64,000 bases of DNA. Source: Neoechinorhynchus agilis. Lineage: Eukaryota > Acanthocephala. Below the pieces are notes generated by a model. It was given only the letters and a program-made list of their open reading frames with translations, was not told where the DNA came from and made no database searches. Both the position numbers and the translations under genes were made by a program. How positions within the stretch are numbered: position 1 is the first letter of the stretch; each line of letters starts with the position of its first letter. Below, piece by piece: positions 36,797-47,499 of the stretch. Where the stretch lies: assembly GCA_051530055.1 (NCBI GenBank), contig CM121343.1:5022001-5086000 (forward strand), written 5' to 3'.

Positions 36797-38908
36797 CTAT
36801 AGAACTCTCTTACCTTCGACTGAATTAAAGATCGCAGGATTTATGGAGGACACGTAGGTCAACGGTAAAGTCGGATATATTTGGTCGATGCTCATGGTTC
36901 CATCACTGAGCGTTGAGTGCAGATTTGTATTAGTTGGTGAAGTATTGACACCAAGAGAAGGTGAAGTGATCGGTGACATTGCATCGGGTGCTCTATAACC
37001 GATTGAGGATAGTAGTGTGTCTGTAGTGGGTGAAGCTTGCAAACTATTATTGTTCATTGTACGCTGAGTATGGCTCGCCCTTAAAGGGACAGTAGGTAAT
37101 GGTTTAAAAGAGCTTAAGAGAATGTCTCGTTTTGTATTGTCATTGTAACGCTGGTGACGGTGACCAAGTGCACAATGGTCGGTTTGTTGGGGACTAGCAA
37201 TAGTCTGATTTATTGCGGTCGCTTGGTCTCGTCTGAACTGATTGAACGTTAACGTTATGTGCTGCGAGATTGAAAGAATGTGTTGCTTGAGACTATGTAT
37301 AACTTGTTTGAGATCATTAATGTGATGACTGGTTTCTTCGGCGAAGACTCTATCATTCAGAATATTTTGACCATGATGCATCCTGGACAGAAAGGTATAC
37401 GCAACCCTGTTCAGCTCAATGTTTGTTCCGATCAGTCGGAATTGATAGGCGAAAAGTTCACGAATGCGTTTTAGAATAGATACTGGTAGACGGTGGAGCA
37501 AAAGATGATCCGGAAGGAGGCCACTGCGGACGGCAATTCCATATTGCTGAATTGTATACTTGTCGTCCGGGTTAAGGGTTTGTTGATTCAAAATAGACCG
37601 CGATTGTTGCTCGTGAGGGCGATATCGCAAAGATTGCAGTCCGGCTTGATAAGCACTGGGTATCTGCTGCTGTTGCTGAGAAACCACTTCCGGTTTGTAA
37701 AGGCGACTACTATTTGTTGCCACGGCTACTGACGCCGTAGCTGTAGTCACAACAGCAGCAGCCGCCGCGGCTGCCGCGGCTGCATCTGCGGCCATTGAAT
37801 TGAAATGGGCATTTCCAATAGAATTTCCGATCATCGTTGCCGCTAGAAGCGAGCTCCGTTCATTCCTTCGTCCCTCTTGTCCAAGCTGACTCAAGAAGGC
37901 AGTATACGCCGCAGCGGCGGCCGCTGCTGCTGTCGCTACAGATTCACTGACTACACTGGTTCGCATAAGTTCACCAAAGTTCGTTGAAGGGACATTGGAA
38001 AAAGGTCCAGAAGTAACGGAAGGCGTCCATCTTGGCTGTGATCTCCTTAACGAAGGTCTTACAGACATCTCTTTGGGATCTTCTGCTTGAACTAGTAGAC
38101 TTGGAGCAGGAGATGTCACACTGGGAATTATGGGTGGTCCAGGAGGTGTCGTTGAATTAGACAATGTTGGCCATTGTTCAACATTTTGGTTGCATAAAGG
38201 GGAAGACACTGTTCCAATCGACGGCGGTGATTCTAATGGAATGGTAGTTTGTTGCAAATCCTGATGCCACGGTCTTCGTTTATTTCTGACAGCTTGTGAT
38301 CCACCCCGACCCCGGACCACAGTAGAGCGGTTATACCATTCACTGATTTCCTCTTGCTGATTGGATTGTTCTGCTGTGTGCATCAATTCATTCTCAGGTG
38401 AGTGTTCATTTGCTGCCGCAGCAGACCAACCGCGACGTTTCGTTTGGTTGCGTTTACCGGCATTGTTTCTCCTGCGATTTTTGCAGCATCCCTTCCATCT
38501 ATTAATATTTTCATTCTGATAAGCAGTATTTCGCCAAATGTTTGTTCCTTTAATGGCATCAAAGTCCGCTTTATCGTCGGTATTCGTACGTCCTATGTTG
38601 CAATTTTTCGATGAATCAGGCCAACCCGTAGGTTGAACCCATTTCGAATTAATCGAGCGGTTATAAAATACATTATTGTCTCCATCATCATCCGAAATTC
38701 GTTTCGATATTTGATTGGTCATTGAATCCACCAACGGCTGTCGATCAGCATCGGGTCCTGGATTCCAATATCGCGATTGAGCCGCGTTCTGTAACGGTGT
38801 TGTGTTGGATTCCCAAGACGATTGGGGTTCAATGGACCAATCCTGCCTCAATATTTCGAGCCCACCTTCCGTTGACGATGAATTCGGACACGCTAATTGT
38901 CGATTCAT
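36797..38908 (-). CDS. GW182/TNRC6-like (AIN-type) miRNA silencing protein, 3' end uncertain
   Basis: A long exon of about 700 codons. The N-terminal third is rich in tryptophan in GW/WG-like contexts (DWSIEPQSSWES, SRYWNPGPD, KWVQPTGWPDSS, NRWKGC, RRGWSAA, RPWHQDL, EQWPTL), as in the Argonaute-binding region of GW182. The middle holds poly-Ala and Gln tracts, then the block DKYTIQQYGIAVRSGLLPD and LLLHRLPVSILKRIRELF, resembling the conserved segment of TNRC6 (…AVRQGLIS…PLPPHILLLL…). No UBA or RRM domain is visible. The frame reaches a donor near the stop, so the protein probably continues. The family call rests on composition plus one motif. Confidence 0.6.
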   Translation of the reverse strand: MNRQLACPNSSSTEGGLEILRQDWSIEPQSSWESNTTPLQNAAQSRYWNPGPDADRQPLVDSMTNQISKRISDDDGDNNVFYNRSINSKWVQPTGWPDSSKNCNIGRTNTDDKADFDAIKGTNIWRNTAYQNENINRWKGCCKNRRRNNAGKRNQTKRRGWSAAAANEHSPENELMHTAEQSNQQEEISEWYNRSTVVRGRGGSQAVRNKRRPWHQDLQQTTIPLESPPSIGTVSSPLCNQNVEQWPTLSNSTTPPGPPIIPSVTSPAPSLLVQAEDPKEMSVRPSLRRSQPRWTPSVTSGPFSNVPSTNFGELMRTSVVSESVATAAAAAAAAYTAFLSQLGQEGRRNERSSLLAATMIGNSIGNAHFNSMAADAAAAAAAAAAVVTTATASVAVATNSSRLYKPEVVSQQQQQIPSAYQAGLQSLRYRPHEQQSRSILNQQTLNPDDKYTIQQYGIAVRSGLLPDHLLLHRLPVSILKRIRELFAYQFRLIGTNIELNRVAYTFLSRMHHGQNILNDRVFAEETSHHINDLKQVIHSLKQHILSISQHITLTFNQFRRDQATAINQTIASPQQTDHCALGHRHQRYNDNTKRDILLSSFKPLPTVPLRASHTQRTMNNNSLQASPTTDTLLSSIGYRAPDAMSPITSPSLGVNTSPTNTNLHSTLSDGTMSIDQIYPTLPLTYVSSINPAIFNSVEGKRVL

Positions 38909-39639
38909 TAAAGGTAATCGTGTGTTGAAGTGATCGGGCGAAATCGTATTTTCTACAAAAACAAAAATAACCCACTGGTTTACCTGTCAGGTAGCAGCCG
39001 AGCGAACTGCATTTTAAACAATGAAATTCTTCCGTACTTCAGGTCACGCTCAGAAAGTATGACGTGTACAATAAACCACCTTCATCGCCCCGATCGATAA
39101 CTTATTCCACTGAAAACAAAGGCGATGCAGATCCTTGTATCCCTCTATGCGAACACGATTGGAATTCAATTTCTTCCGCCGTTCAATGATGTCAGCTAGT
39201 ATGGGAGCTCACGTTACTCGTTGCGGTGGATATTCAATTAATTACAAATATAAGTTTCACTCGCCGTGAAAAAATTAAATTTGAACGTCCTATACTCCCA
39301 AACTCAGTGCAGTTTGCAAAATGACTATTTTCACTCAAAACGTTCTTCTAACAATGTTACTTCCGTGTTCAAACGTGAACGATTGAAATCTTCTGCGCGA
39401 CGATGAGCGACGGAGATGTGGTGGCGATCGTAACCCCCTCCCCCACAGTAAAGAAGATGTTGGAATATTTTGAGCCATTGCCAACAAATTTTCTATAAGG
39501 GACGCTGGGATTATAATCACCGCAACTCCAACTTGTAGATAATATCATCCTTTTCGAAAGTCTTTAATGTGTTGACTTTTCAGCCGTTCCCTCAACAATG
39601 AGTTAGGAATATGCTCAAAGGAAAGTGCTATTTAATCTA
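38909..39639. other. Intergenic, no gene seen
   Basis: 5' flank of the GW182-like gene leading into the Penelope-derived array. No supported exon. Confidence 0.45.
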
Positions 39640-41110
39640 TATAATACGAAGAGATGGTTGCAGGACCTTCTACGGAAAGAAAACAGTGTGCCAGGAGTTG
39701 AAACGAAGGGATTTCTCGATGAGTTGTTCCCTGCAATTAATAATCTGATTAAAAGAGCTGCGCACAAAGACCTCGAGTGTTGCACTTACACGAAGAAAGC
39801 TAAACCATTTAACTCCATTGCTAAGAGCCCGATCTTTATAATAAGAAAAGAAAGTTGCAGGGCCTTCTATGGAAAGAACACAATGTGCCAGGAGTTAAAA
39901 CGAAGTGGTTTCTCGATGATGAGTTGTTCCCTGCAATTAATAATCTGATTAAAAGAGCTGCGTCCAAAGACCTCGAGTGTTGCACTTACACGAAGAAAGC
40001 TAAACCATTAAGCTCCATTGCTAAGAGCCCAATCTTTATAATAAGAAGAGAAAGTTGCAGGGCCTTCTACGGAAAGAAAACAGTGTGCCAGGAGTTAAAA
40101 CGAAGTGATTTCTCGATGACGAGCTTTTCCCTGCAATTAATAATCTGATTAAAAGAGCTGCATCCCAAGACCTCGATTGTTGTATCTACACGAAGAAAGC
40201 TAAATCATTAAGCTTCATTGTTAAGAGCCCGATCTTTATAATAAGAAGAGAAAGTTGCAGGGCCTTCTATGGAAAGAACACAGCGTGCCAAGAGTTAAAA
40301 CGAAGTGATTTCTCGATGACGAGCTGTTCCCTGCAATTAATAATCTGATTAAAAGAGCTGCATCCCAAGACCTCGATTGTTGTATCTACACGAAGAAAGC
40401 TAAACCATTAAGCTCCATTGCTAAGAGCCCAATCTTTATAATAAGAAGAGAAAGTTGCAGGGCCTTCTACGGAAAGAACACAGTGTGCCAGGAGTTAAAA
40501 CGCAGTGATTTCTCGATGATGAGCTGCTCCCTGCAATTAATAATCTGATTAAAAGAGCTGCGCACAAAGACCTCGAGTGTTGCACTTACACGAAGAAGGC
40601 TAAACCATTTAACTCCATTGCTAAGAGCCCGATCTTTATAATAAGAAAAGAAAGTTGCAGGGCCTTCTACGGAAAGAACACAGTGTGCCAGGAGTTAAAA
40701 CGCAGTGATTTCTCGATGATGAGCTGCTCCCTGCAATTAATAATCTGATTAAAAGAGCTGCGCCCAAAGACCTCGAGTGTTGCACTTACACGAAAGCCAA
40801 ATCATTAAGCTCCATTGTTAAGAACCCAATTTATATAATAAGAAGAGATGGTTGCAGGGCCTTCTACGGAAAGAAAACAGTGTGCCAAGAGTTGAAACGA
40901 AGGGATTTCTCGATGATGAGTTGTTCCCTCCAGTTAATAATCTGATTAAAAGAGCTGCGCCCAAAGACCTCGATTGTTGTATATATACGAAGAAAGCTAA
41001 ATCATTAAGTTCCATTGTTAAGAAACGAGACGAACATGAAAGTAAAGGTGTGGTGTACAGAATTCCTTGCAGCAAATTTAGACAATATCCTACGTATGCC
41101 AAATAAACAG
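39640..41110 (+). repeat. Seven-copy 200-bp tandem array derived from a Penelope-like element
   Basis: The anchor GTTGCAGG(G/A)CCTTCTA recurs at 39657, 39854, 40054, 40254, 40454, 40654 and 40851: periods 197, 200, 200, 200, 200, 197. Each unit encodes fragments such as INNLIKRAA.KDLECCTYTKKAK, shifted in frame because 200 is not a multiple of three. The last copy runs into ESKGVVYRIPCSK, the start of the GIY-YIG-type region found in Penelope-like retroelements, then decays. The array is thus an internal duplication of an old element. Confidence 0.85.
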
Positions 41111-41599
41111 ATCACCAAACACAACAGGGCAACTTCATGGGCATTGACAACGCCACCATTTTTGCACAAAGTTGATCCTAATGGTACCGCGCGTTATGAT
41201 GGAGGTTCATGTTGAAACATTAGACTGGTAAATAAAGCGGAATTGAAACTGAATCTGAAAACAATGTAAATTTAATCATCCGCCACGTGTATATTTAAGA
41301 CTTTAATAAAGACGCACTAATAAATTCCTTCAATTTTTCACCGTCATAAAAAAGGACACTTACAATTCAATCTTCAAACAACACTTCCTTTTGTACAGAA
41401 TACGCGGGTTAAGATGTGATTGCATGGGATTAACTTTGTTTTGCTGTATGGATTTTAATTACTTAGATTCGAATTTGCTCGATATTGCATTTTTGATGCA
41501 ACGAGCAAGTCGCATCTTGATCATTTTTATTCTGTTATTGATATTTGTGAATGATTAAACGATATTGCTATTTATGAATCTCATAATTATATTAAATCG
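41111..41599. other. Repeat-derived or intergenic DNA
   Basis: Decayed continuation of the Penelope-like fragment, then AT-rich sequence without a supported gene. Confidence 0.4.
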
Positions 41600-41965
41600 C
41601 TATTTCGGATTTAAGATTGATGTTTGCACAAACTCTGAACACGTTTCGCCATGGACGAATAAGGTTTTACAATCATTTATTTTATTCAGCAGAAGCTCGT
41701 TTTTCATCCTTCCCAGAACTTCGCACCTCCCTCCGCTCCTTTTTTCATACTGGCCAATCGTCTCGGATATCATGGCCCGAAATGAACCTGAGGAAAGACC
41801 GAAGCTTTCCTGCACACAATAACCGCCAGTCCCCGTCCGAACAAACTTTCCAACCCGACCGAATCCGTAGTCCACTGCAAAATCGGTTATGAGGACCCAA
41901 AGGTACATGGGTCCCTTTCTTTGTTGACTAACAAATAAACGTGTTATTATTTACAACTTTGAAGA
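41600..41965 (+). mobile_element. LINE-family 3'-end copy
   Basis: Shares with 16960-17185, 55900-56130 and 57200-57460 the blocks CGGATATCAT…CCGAAATGAACC, GAGGAAAGACC, …CCGAATCCGTAGTCCACT and the 3' terminus GGTACATGGGTCC…AACAAATAAACGTG. No intact ORF. Confidence 0.65.
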
Positions 41966-42193
41966 ATTATGAATAATGTAAACACGTAGCATTATACTTT
42001 AACATTAACCGGAACGATCACGGCGGATGTACAGATAAACTGTCATGAATTTTCACGGAAACAGAAGTCAATCTTAATTTCGAGCGAACCGCATAATTAT
42101 GTAAGCGCCAAATGCTGCACGTTCCGGATTCTAAAATTGCGCTTCTATTAGCCACACATCAGAAAGCGTCGTAAAAACCTAACTACATGATTC

Positions 42194-42596
42194 TAATTTT
42201 GGTGAAAATAATCCCAGTAATAGCATATTTGATTTATTGGAGCTATTTAGCGAGGTAACTTCGCCTCATCAGTCATTTAAAAATATGCTTTTACCACTCT
42301 GGTTTAAAGCTCGAGTGCGCTGGATCGCCAAACCCGAAGTTTGGGCCAATTACGTTTTCCATGACTTTAGTATTGATTTTTAACACGTCTCTGGGTGGAA
42401 GTTTCAAGCTAAAATTAGCTTTATTTCCTTCCATTGTGTTGGGCACAGCAATGTGTAAGGTCTCCGGGGCTAATGGCGATCCCATCGCTACACCATCTTT
42501 TTGATCGTAGAAAGCACCCTCAAATTTGAGGTTACCTCGCAAAATATCTCCAATAAATCAAATATGCTATTACCGGGAGTATTTTCACCAAAATTA
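42194..42596. mobile_element. Inverted-repeat element enclosing a reverse-transcriptase fragment
   Basis: Left arm TAATTTTGGTGAAAATAATC… (42194-42258) matches the reverse complement of the right arm (42531-42596) over about 65 bp, including AGCATATTTGATTTATTGGAG. The flank CCGAAGGACTTTCTATCGATG after the right arm resembles the units of the foldback array at 47.5-48.45 kb, so both belong to one family. The interior encodes a Penelope-type RT piece on the minus strand. Confidence 0.75.
42291..42542 (-). pseudogene. Penelope-like reverse-transcriptase fragment
   Basis: The minus-strand frame contains FYDQKDGVAMGSPLAP, the RT motif typical of Penelope-like elements (Y.Q..G.AMGSPLSP type), preceded by NLKFEGA. 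It continues with a broken frame (MENVIGPNFGFGDPAHSS is not family-like). Only about 80 codons remain, so it is a non-functional fragment. It lies inside the inverted-repeat element. Confidence 0.75.
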
Positions 42597-42972
42597 TACT
42601 TTGACTAACCCGAAGGACTTTCTATCGATGACTAACTACATAATTCGTAAAGCGAAGAATTTTCAACTCAATAAAAGCATTGAGAACCTTTTCAGAAGAA
42701 ATTTTCATATGAATGAATTTGAGACTTAAAATGAGGAATGAGTATACGAATTCAAATAATTAGTTCAATTATTTTCCATATGTTTGTTTATCGCGAAAAA
42801 TTGAAGGAATTTATAAAATCTGATATTTCGGTACAATCCCGTGCCTTTATCAAGGTTGTTTGTCCTAGGAATTTTTATAAAGTGAAGATCTACAATTTTA
42901 TTTTTATGTGCTTTATTTGCTTTTAAAGGACGATAAAGCTCAAACTTCAAAATACTTAGACTTATTGTTTAG

Positions 42973-43134
42973 GTATTCACCCGGTAAATAATTTTTATTA
43001 AAAACGTTCTGCGAATCTCGTCGGGTTCATCGTCAATTTGCTAGTTATTCAAAAACCCTCAATAACTAACAAACTGATGATGAACCCGACGAGGTTCGAA
43101 GGGTTTTTTGATAAAAAATTATTTACAGAGTAAA
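42973..43134. mobile_element. Short MITE of the minisatellite-host family
   Basis: Left arm GTATTCACCCGGTAAATAAT…GTTCTGCGAA(T/C)CTCGTCGGG and the right arm (…GATGAACCCGACGAGGTTCG…AAATTATTTAC) are inverted repeats of about 75 bp with almost no spacer. The same termini bound the minisatellite element at 7032-9599. Confidence 0.85.
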
Positions 43135-44057
43135 AAAATATATTGTCAAGGACGGCGGGCGTTTTAATTTTAAATCAAGTTTGAAAATAGGGTATTTTCT
43201 TATTGAAGCGTTTTGGACAGTCAGCAAAATATCGCCATAATTCCCTGAGTATTTAGCACATTAGTTAAAAGGGCTTTTAGCAAAAAAAACCGACAATGGG
43301 GTTTCCAGAGGAAATTGCACGAACGTTTTTCAGGGGATTTAATCCGTTTAAAGTGAAATGTCTTTTTGTGTGCACTTGTGTTCTTTTCACGGTCGTTTAA
43401 ACAATGATTGGTTTAACCGCCGCTAGCCAAATAGCGCGATAAACTCAGAAAAGTCAGTTGCGCTCCAAATTTATAAGTTCCCATGGGAACGGCCAAACAT
43501 TTTAATCCCCCATTGCCTCGAGGATGCAGTATTCCTTTTCCGAATCGTTGAATTTTTTGATAAAAATCGTTGACTGCACGGGTTGTTGTTGTTGTCGTTG
43601 TCGTTGCGACCAGCCATTTTCTAATTTGGTCCGACGGGACCAATTATCTCAATGACAAGAGATTAGACTTTCGTAAGCTATTTGAATGTGTGAGACAGAT
43701 CTCCATTTATAAGTGGCTCAAGACATTGACTCAGAATTGAGACTAATATTTGCAGGTCTAAAATTCGACAAAAAAAATGGTTATACAAAAACGAAACTAA
43801 GCCGCAAGTTCACTACAGTATCTAGAACTCGCCTACTTTCAAAAGCACAAGTTGCGTTAGTATCAGAGGGAGAAGAGCGGAGACAAAACGACAAGTGCAC
43901 AAATGCATTCTTCGTTGAAAATGTAGGGTCAAACCACACACCTCCATTCGTTTTCACGTCTTTATCTAAAGTCTATTTTTTCGAATTTACTTTCTTCGAC
44001 ACATTCACATTTCGAACGGGCGATATTACGAGTCATTATTTCTCTAGAGATAATTAA
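43135..44057. other. Intergenic, no gene supported
   Basis: Contains a CAACAACAACGACAACG-type trinucleotide tract near 43585 and an open frame 43713-44057 that lacks an ATG and any recognisable motif. Confidence 0.35.
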
Positions 44058-44671
44058 ATGACCACGAGAAGTGACCCATCATTCCGAATTTTATCCTCAC
44101 GAACACACGGAGTAAGTATTTTAAAACTATATCGAGTGCTCTAACTCTCTTAGACAACCAGGGATTCAGACATTGCAGCTTCATCCAAGACAGTGCACCC
44201 TCTCATCCGATAAACCAACAACCGATCAAGCGAAACTCCAAAGTAAATGAGTGTTCATGGGATAGCTCGTATACCGCCAACGAACTTTCAATAGCCCAAT
44301 CCACCGACTATATTCCTAAAACTTGGTATTTTGAACCAATGAGGTTGAACACGTCTGCTTTTGTACAATCGAATCGTCCGGTATCTATGAAATCAATCAG
44401 CAATCTAGGACTCCTCGATAGCAATGCCAAATCGAGCCCGGTGGTATACAAAACTAGGTCAACAACTAATGGACAATACTCGCTTTCTTGGATTAAGCCT
44501 CCTTGCACAAACAAACAAGCGTGCTATTCTAGGTCCTCAATGAATGAATCGCTTTTCGGAGCCGAGCCGGGAATCATTAGACAACATTATATACCAAGAT
44601 ACAGAGAACGTATAGTTGAGAAGAGAACAACTCAATACCGAACACCGTTTGTACCTGCAACTCAAATATGA
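44058..44671 (+). CDS. Hypothetical protein, two exons
   Basis: Exons 44058-44111 and 44162-44671 join in phase across a 50-nt GT-AG intron (donor GTAAGT, acceptor CAACCAG), giving 187 residues. It starts MTTRSDPSFRILSSRTHG and then GFRHCSFIQDSAP. It is Ser/Asn-rich with short aromatic motifs (TWYFEPMRLN, YSLSWIKPP, RQHYIPRYRE), no signal peptide, no membrane segment and no recognised fold. It converges on the J-domain gene, with stop codons 217 bp apart. Confidence 0.5.
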
Positions 44672-44888
44672 ATCCGTTTTAGGAGGAAGACAACCTGATC
44701 ATGGATGACATGGCTCACATAGGTGCGCGTGTTCATCTATGGATCAAAATGTAAGAATGTCATTTACTGGTTAAATAAATTTAAAATAACTCTCTCACTG
44801 AGACAACATTTATGGGAAAAGAACTTTTTAAATCTACCTGTGTGTGTAAACGTTCGCAACGCTAAACGAGTAAGCCTGAACGCAAATA

Positions 44889-46016
44889 TTAGTTGACAAC
44901 GATGTTGATTGTAGACGTGACCGGTACATTTACCCTACAAGTGAACTTTTCAGGTCTACTGAGATTAACCTGAACTTGTTTCACATGGACATCAGTGGAT
45001 TGCCCATCGGAATTATTTGCTTTATTAGCATTAGTCGTTGAATTGACATGAACCGGGATCTCTGTTGTTTTATCTTGATTGGCTTTTTTGATCACATCCG
45101 GATTAAAAGAACACTGCTGCTCGTGGACTATTATGTCATTAAGCTTGATTGAATGCATTCCGCAAAACCGGCACATATGAAGCAATAATGACGATGATGA
45201 TCGACTGCCGTAAGTGGACCGCGGCCGTCTATTCCTATAGATACGTCTTGTTTGTCTCGGGTACTTGAAGAACTGCGAGAAGAGTGGATAGTTGGTTTTT
45301 CCAGGATTGGAAGTGGGTGGCTCTTTAGGTTGAGTGTTCGATGTGCATGTGCCATGACTTCTAAAAAATCCATTGGATTGCGATGGCGTTTGACGGCTAT
45401 TTGATCGATATTGGTTAAAGAAGAGATGTGGCGAGAATGGTGTGTAAAACCTGAGCCGGATATAATTTACAAATGCATCAAACCGGGCGGAGGCGTCCCT
45501 GAAGAAGTACAGACGACACCTGTCTTGTAAAAGAAAACCTCCTCACTCATACAGGTGACATCCACCGTAGTCATTGTCGAAAAACGAACGGTCGTAGAAC
45601 ATACTAAATGGATCGTATGAGTGCCACCTTGTATGCTGCTGCTGATGGAATCGCTGATGGCGCTGGTGGTGACCGTCGAAGCAAAAGTCGGGCGGGAACC
45701 GGTCATCCATACTGTCGAAATCGGCGGTTTTCCGTCGTTGCTGTTGACCGTTTCCGGGGTGATGAAACATTGACGACTTTACAGAGCTTGTGGATTTATT
45801 TAAATCGTAGAGCCTCCGCTCACTTGCGTCACTCAGGACTTCATATGCTTTTTGTATTAACTTAAACCTCTCAGCAGTCTCATCGGACGCATTTTTATCC
45901 GGATGCCATAATTTAGCCTGTCTATAGTAGGCTCTCTTGACTTCATTAGTATCTGCAGATTCCGATATTCCTAAAATCGCGTAGTAATCCTGGACCGCGG
46001 CGGTTTCGCAAACCAT
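44889..46016 (-). CDS. J-domain (DnaJ/Hsp40) protein with C-terminal zinc-finger-like motif
   Basis: Exons 46016-45560 and 45523-44889 join in phase across a 36-nt intron, 363 residues. Residues 8-75 form a J domain (DYYAILGISESADTNEVKRA, HPDKNASDETAERF, AYEVLSDASERRLYD) with the HPD motif that activates Hsp70. A His/Gln-rich linker leads to an aromatic basic region (RLYFFRDASARFDAFVNYIR). Near residue 260 lies CRFCGMHSIK…HEQQC, which could bind one zinc (C-x2-C…H-x4-C). It lacks the DnaJA cysteine-rich domain, so it is a type B/C co-chaperone. The ATG at 46016 follows TTCGTCTAG directly. The second exon boundary is inferred. Confidence 0.8.
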
Positions 46017-47499
46017 CTAGACGAATGAAAAAGGGGACACTATTGAAACGAGGTCAACATTTGCCGTGTCGCCGCCACCGCCCCAAAAGTGCAAGGGATG
46101 CGGTTATGTATCAAAAGTGTAATTGCCCTTATGAATACGATGTATCATGAGTAGTTTGGTTGGAGATGGGTGTTAAGGGCGGAAGGCCACATAAGACTGT
46201 CGATGAGTCATCGTTGTGGGGCATTGCACGTCCTGACAGATTTCTCTTGTTGACATTACAAAGGAAGCACCAGTAGAAATCAGATGACTTTAAGACTGTG
46301 GTGGAGGTAGTCGTAGATGATGATGATGATGAAAAGTTGTCGGCGAAACGAACTCTTACGTGAGCAACAAGGAGTCATCGCGATGTTCATCATCCTTTTC
46401 TCACATTCTCAATGAAATTAATTCGAGAACTACGGAGGAGAGAGCTAGAAACAACGAGCTTACACCAATGTGGTACGTTTGTGTGTGTGTGTGCAAGATT
46501 CGAGTGCCTCGGTTAAAGTCTAAAAGCTCTCAATGGGCGCTCCTCCCCCATTCCAAACGCGCCTTATGCACCGTCGTCGTTTCATATTGAAGAAAAAGAG
46601 TTGTATAACCGGTGGCGCCCTCAAAGCCGGCTCCCCACCCACCACCACCACCACCACCCAACCCGATTCATCGAGCGCATGCGTGTGCGCGTGCGTGTGT
46701 GTGTGTGTGCGTGCAATCATCCCTGAGCGTATCGCGATGATTTTACGCATTGAACATTTTTCACAACCGCTGGGGGAGCTCGTTTGTCTCAGCTACCAAT
46801 GCATCTTTGCCCTTCTTCGTCAAAATCATCGCTTCCTATACTTGTGCAGCGTGTTTATTGTGCCTAAGGAGGATATAGAAGGAGGACTAGGCATACGATG
46901 GGAAAGATGGGATTCAGGGATGTGCTTCTTCGTGATGGCACAGCCGATTTTCTATATTTAGAAAGGATGTCTGGCATTATTGCGCAACCTCCAGTGTCGC
47001 CTTCACCTCCTTTTCCTCCTTTGACCAGATTCAGTAACGCGGCGGCGGCGGCGGCGGCGGGCGACTAAGCCCGGTCATTCGTCTTCTTATGAACGTTGCT
47101 CTCTTTTCAAATAGCCTCATCATGCACCCACTGCATCCTGTTATCCGGGCCACAACGGCCACTTTTGCTTCACGGTTTTCTATAGGCGCAACTCGTCAAA
47201 TGCCACCGATCCACATAAAAAGTCATCCCTCTTTTTCTACACTTCTCAACTTACATCAAGGTCGTGTTATGACTCCTTCTGGGGTGGAATGATGCGTGCC
47301 TTCGAGGAACACCATCTAATGAGCGACAAAATCCATACCCACCGTTGACACACAAATCCAGAAAAAACAACAACAACAATGACATTAACTATGTAAACAA
47401 TGAGCACCCAATGCCCAAAATTAGAATGATCACTCTTTGAATTATATAAATCTTTGAAGATTGAACTGTTTATATCGGTTGGCTTTTATATGGCGAAGA
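46017..47499. promoter_or_regulatory. Region upstream of the J-protein gene, simple repeats
   Basis: Contains GAT repeats near 46316-46332, TG/CG runs near 46484 and 46680-46712, a CCA run near 46640 and a GGC run near 47038-47062. Several open frames cross these but have no coding character. It is probably the promoter of the J-protein gene; 47300-47499 shows nothing clear. Confidence 0.35.

Noticed and set aside
39640-41110. CRISPR-like or regulatory repeat array
   Set aside because: Units are 200 bp, contiguous, without spacers, and encode Penelope-like protein fragments; eukaryotic context.
43713-44057. 115-codon open frame ending just before the ATG at 44058
   Set aside because: No ATG, no motif, ends exactly where the better-supported two-exon gene begins.
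46533-46961. 142-codon plus-strand ORF
   Set aside because: Crosses CCA and TG simple repeats (poly-Thr and Cys-Val runs); looks like translation of repeats upstream of the J-protein gene.
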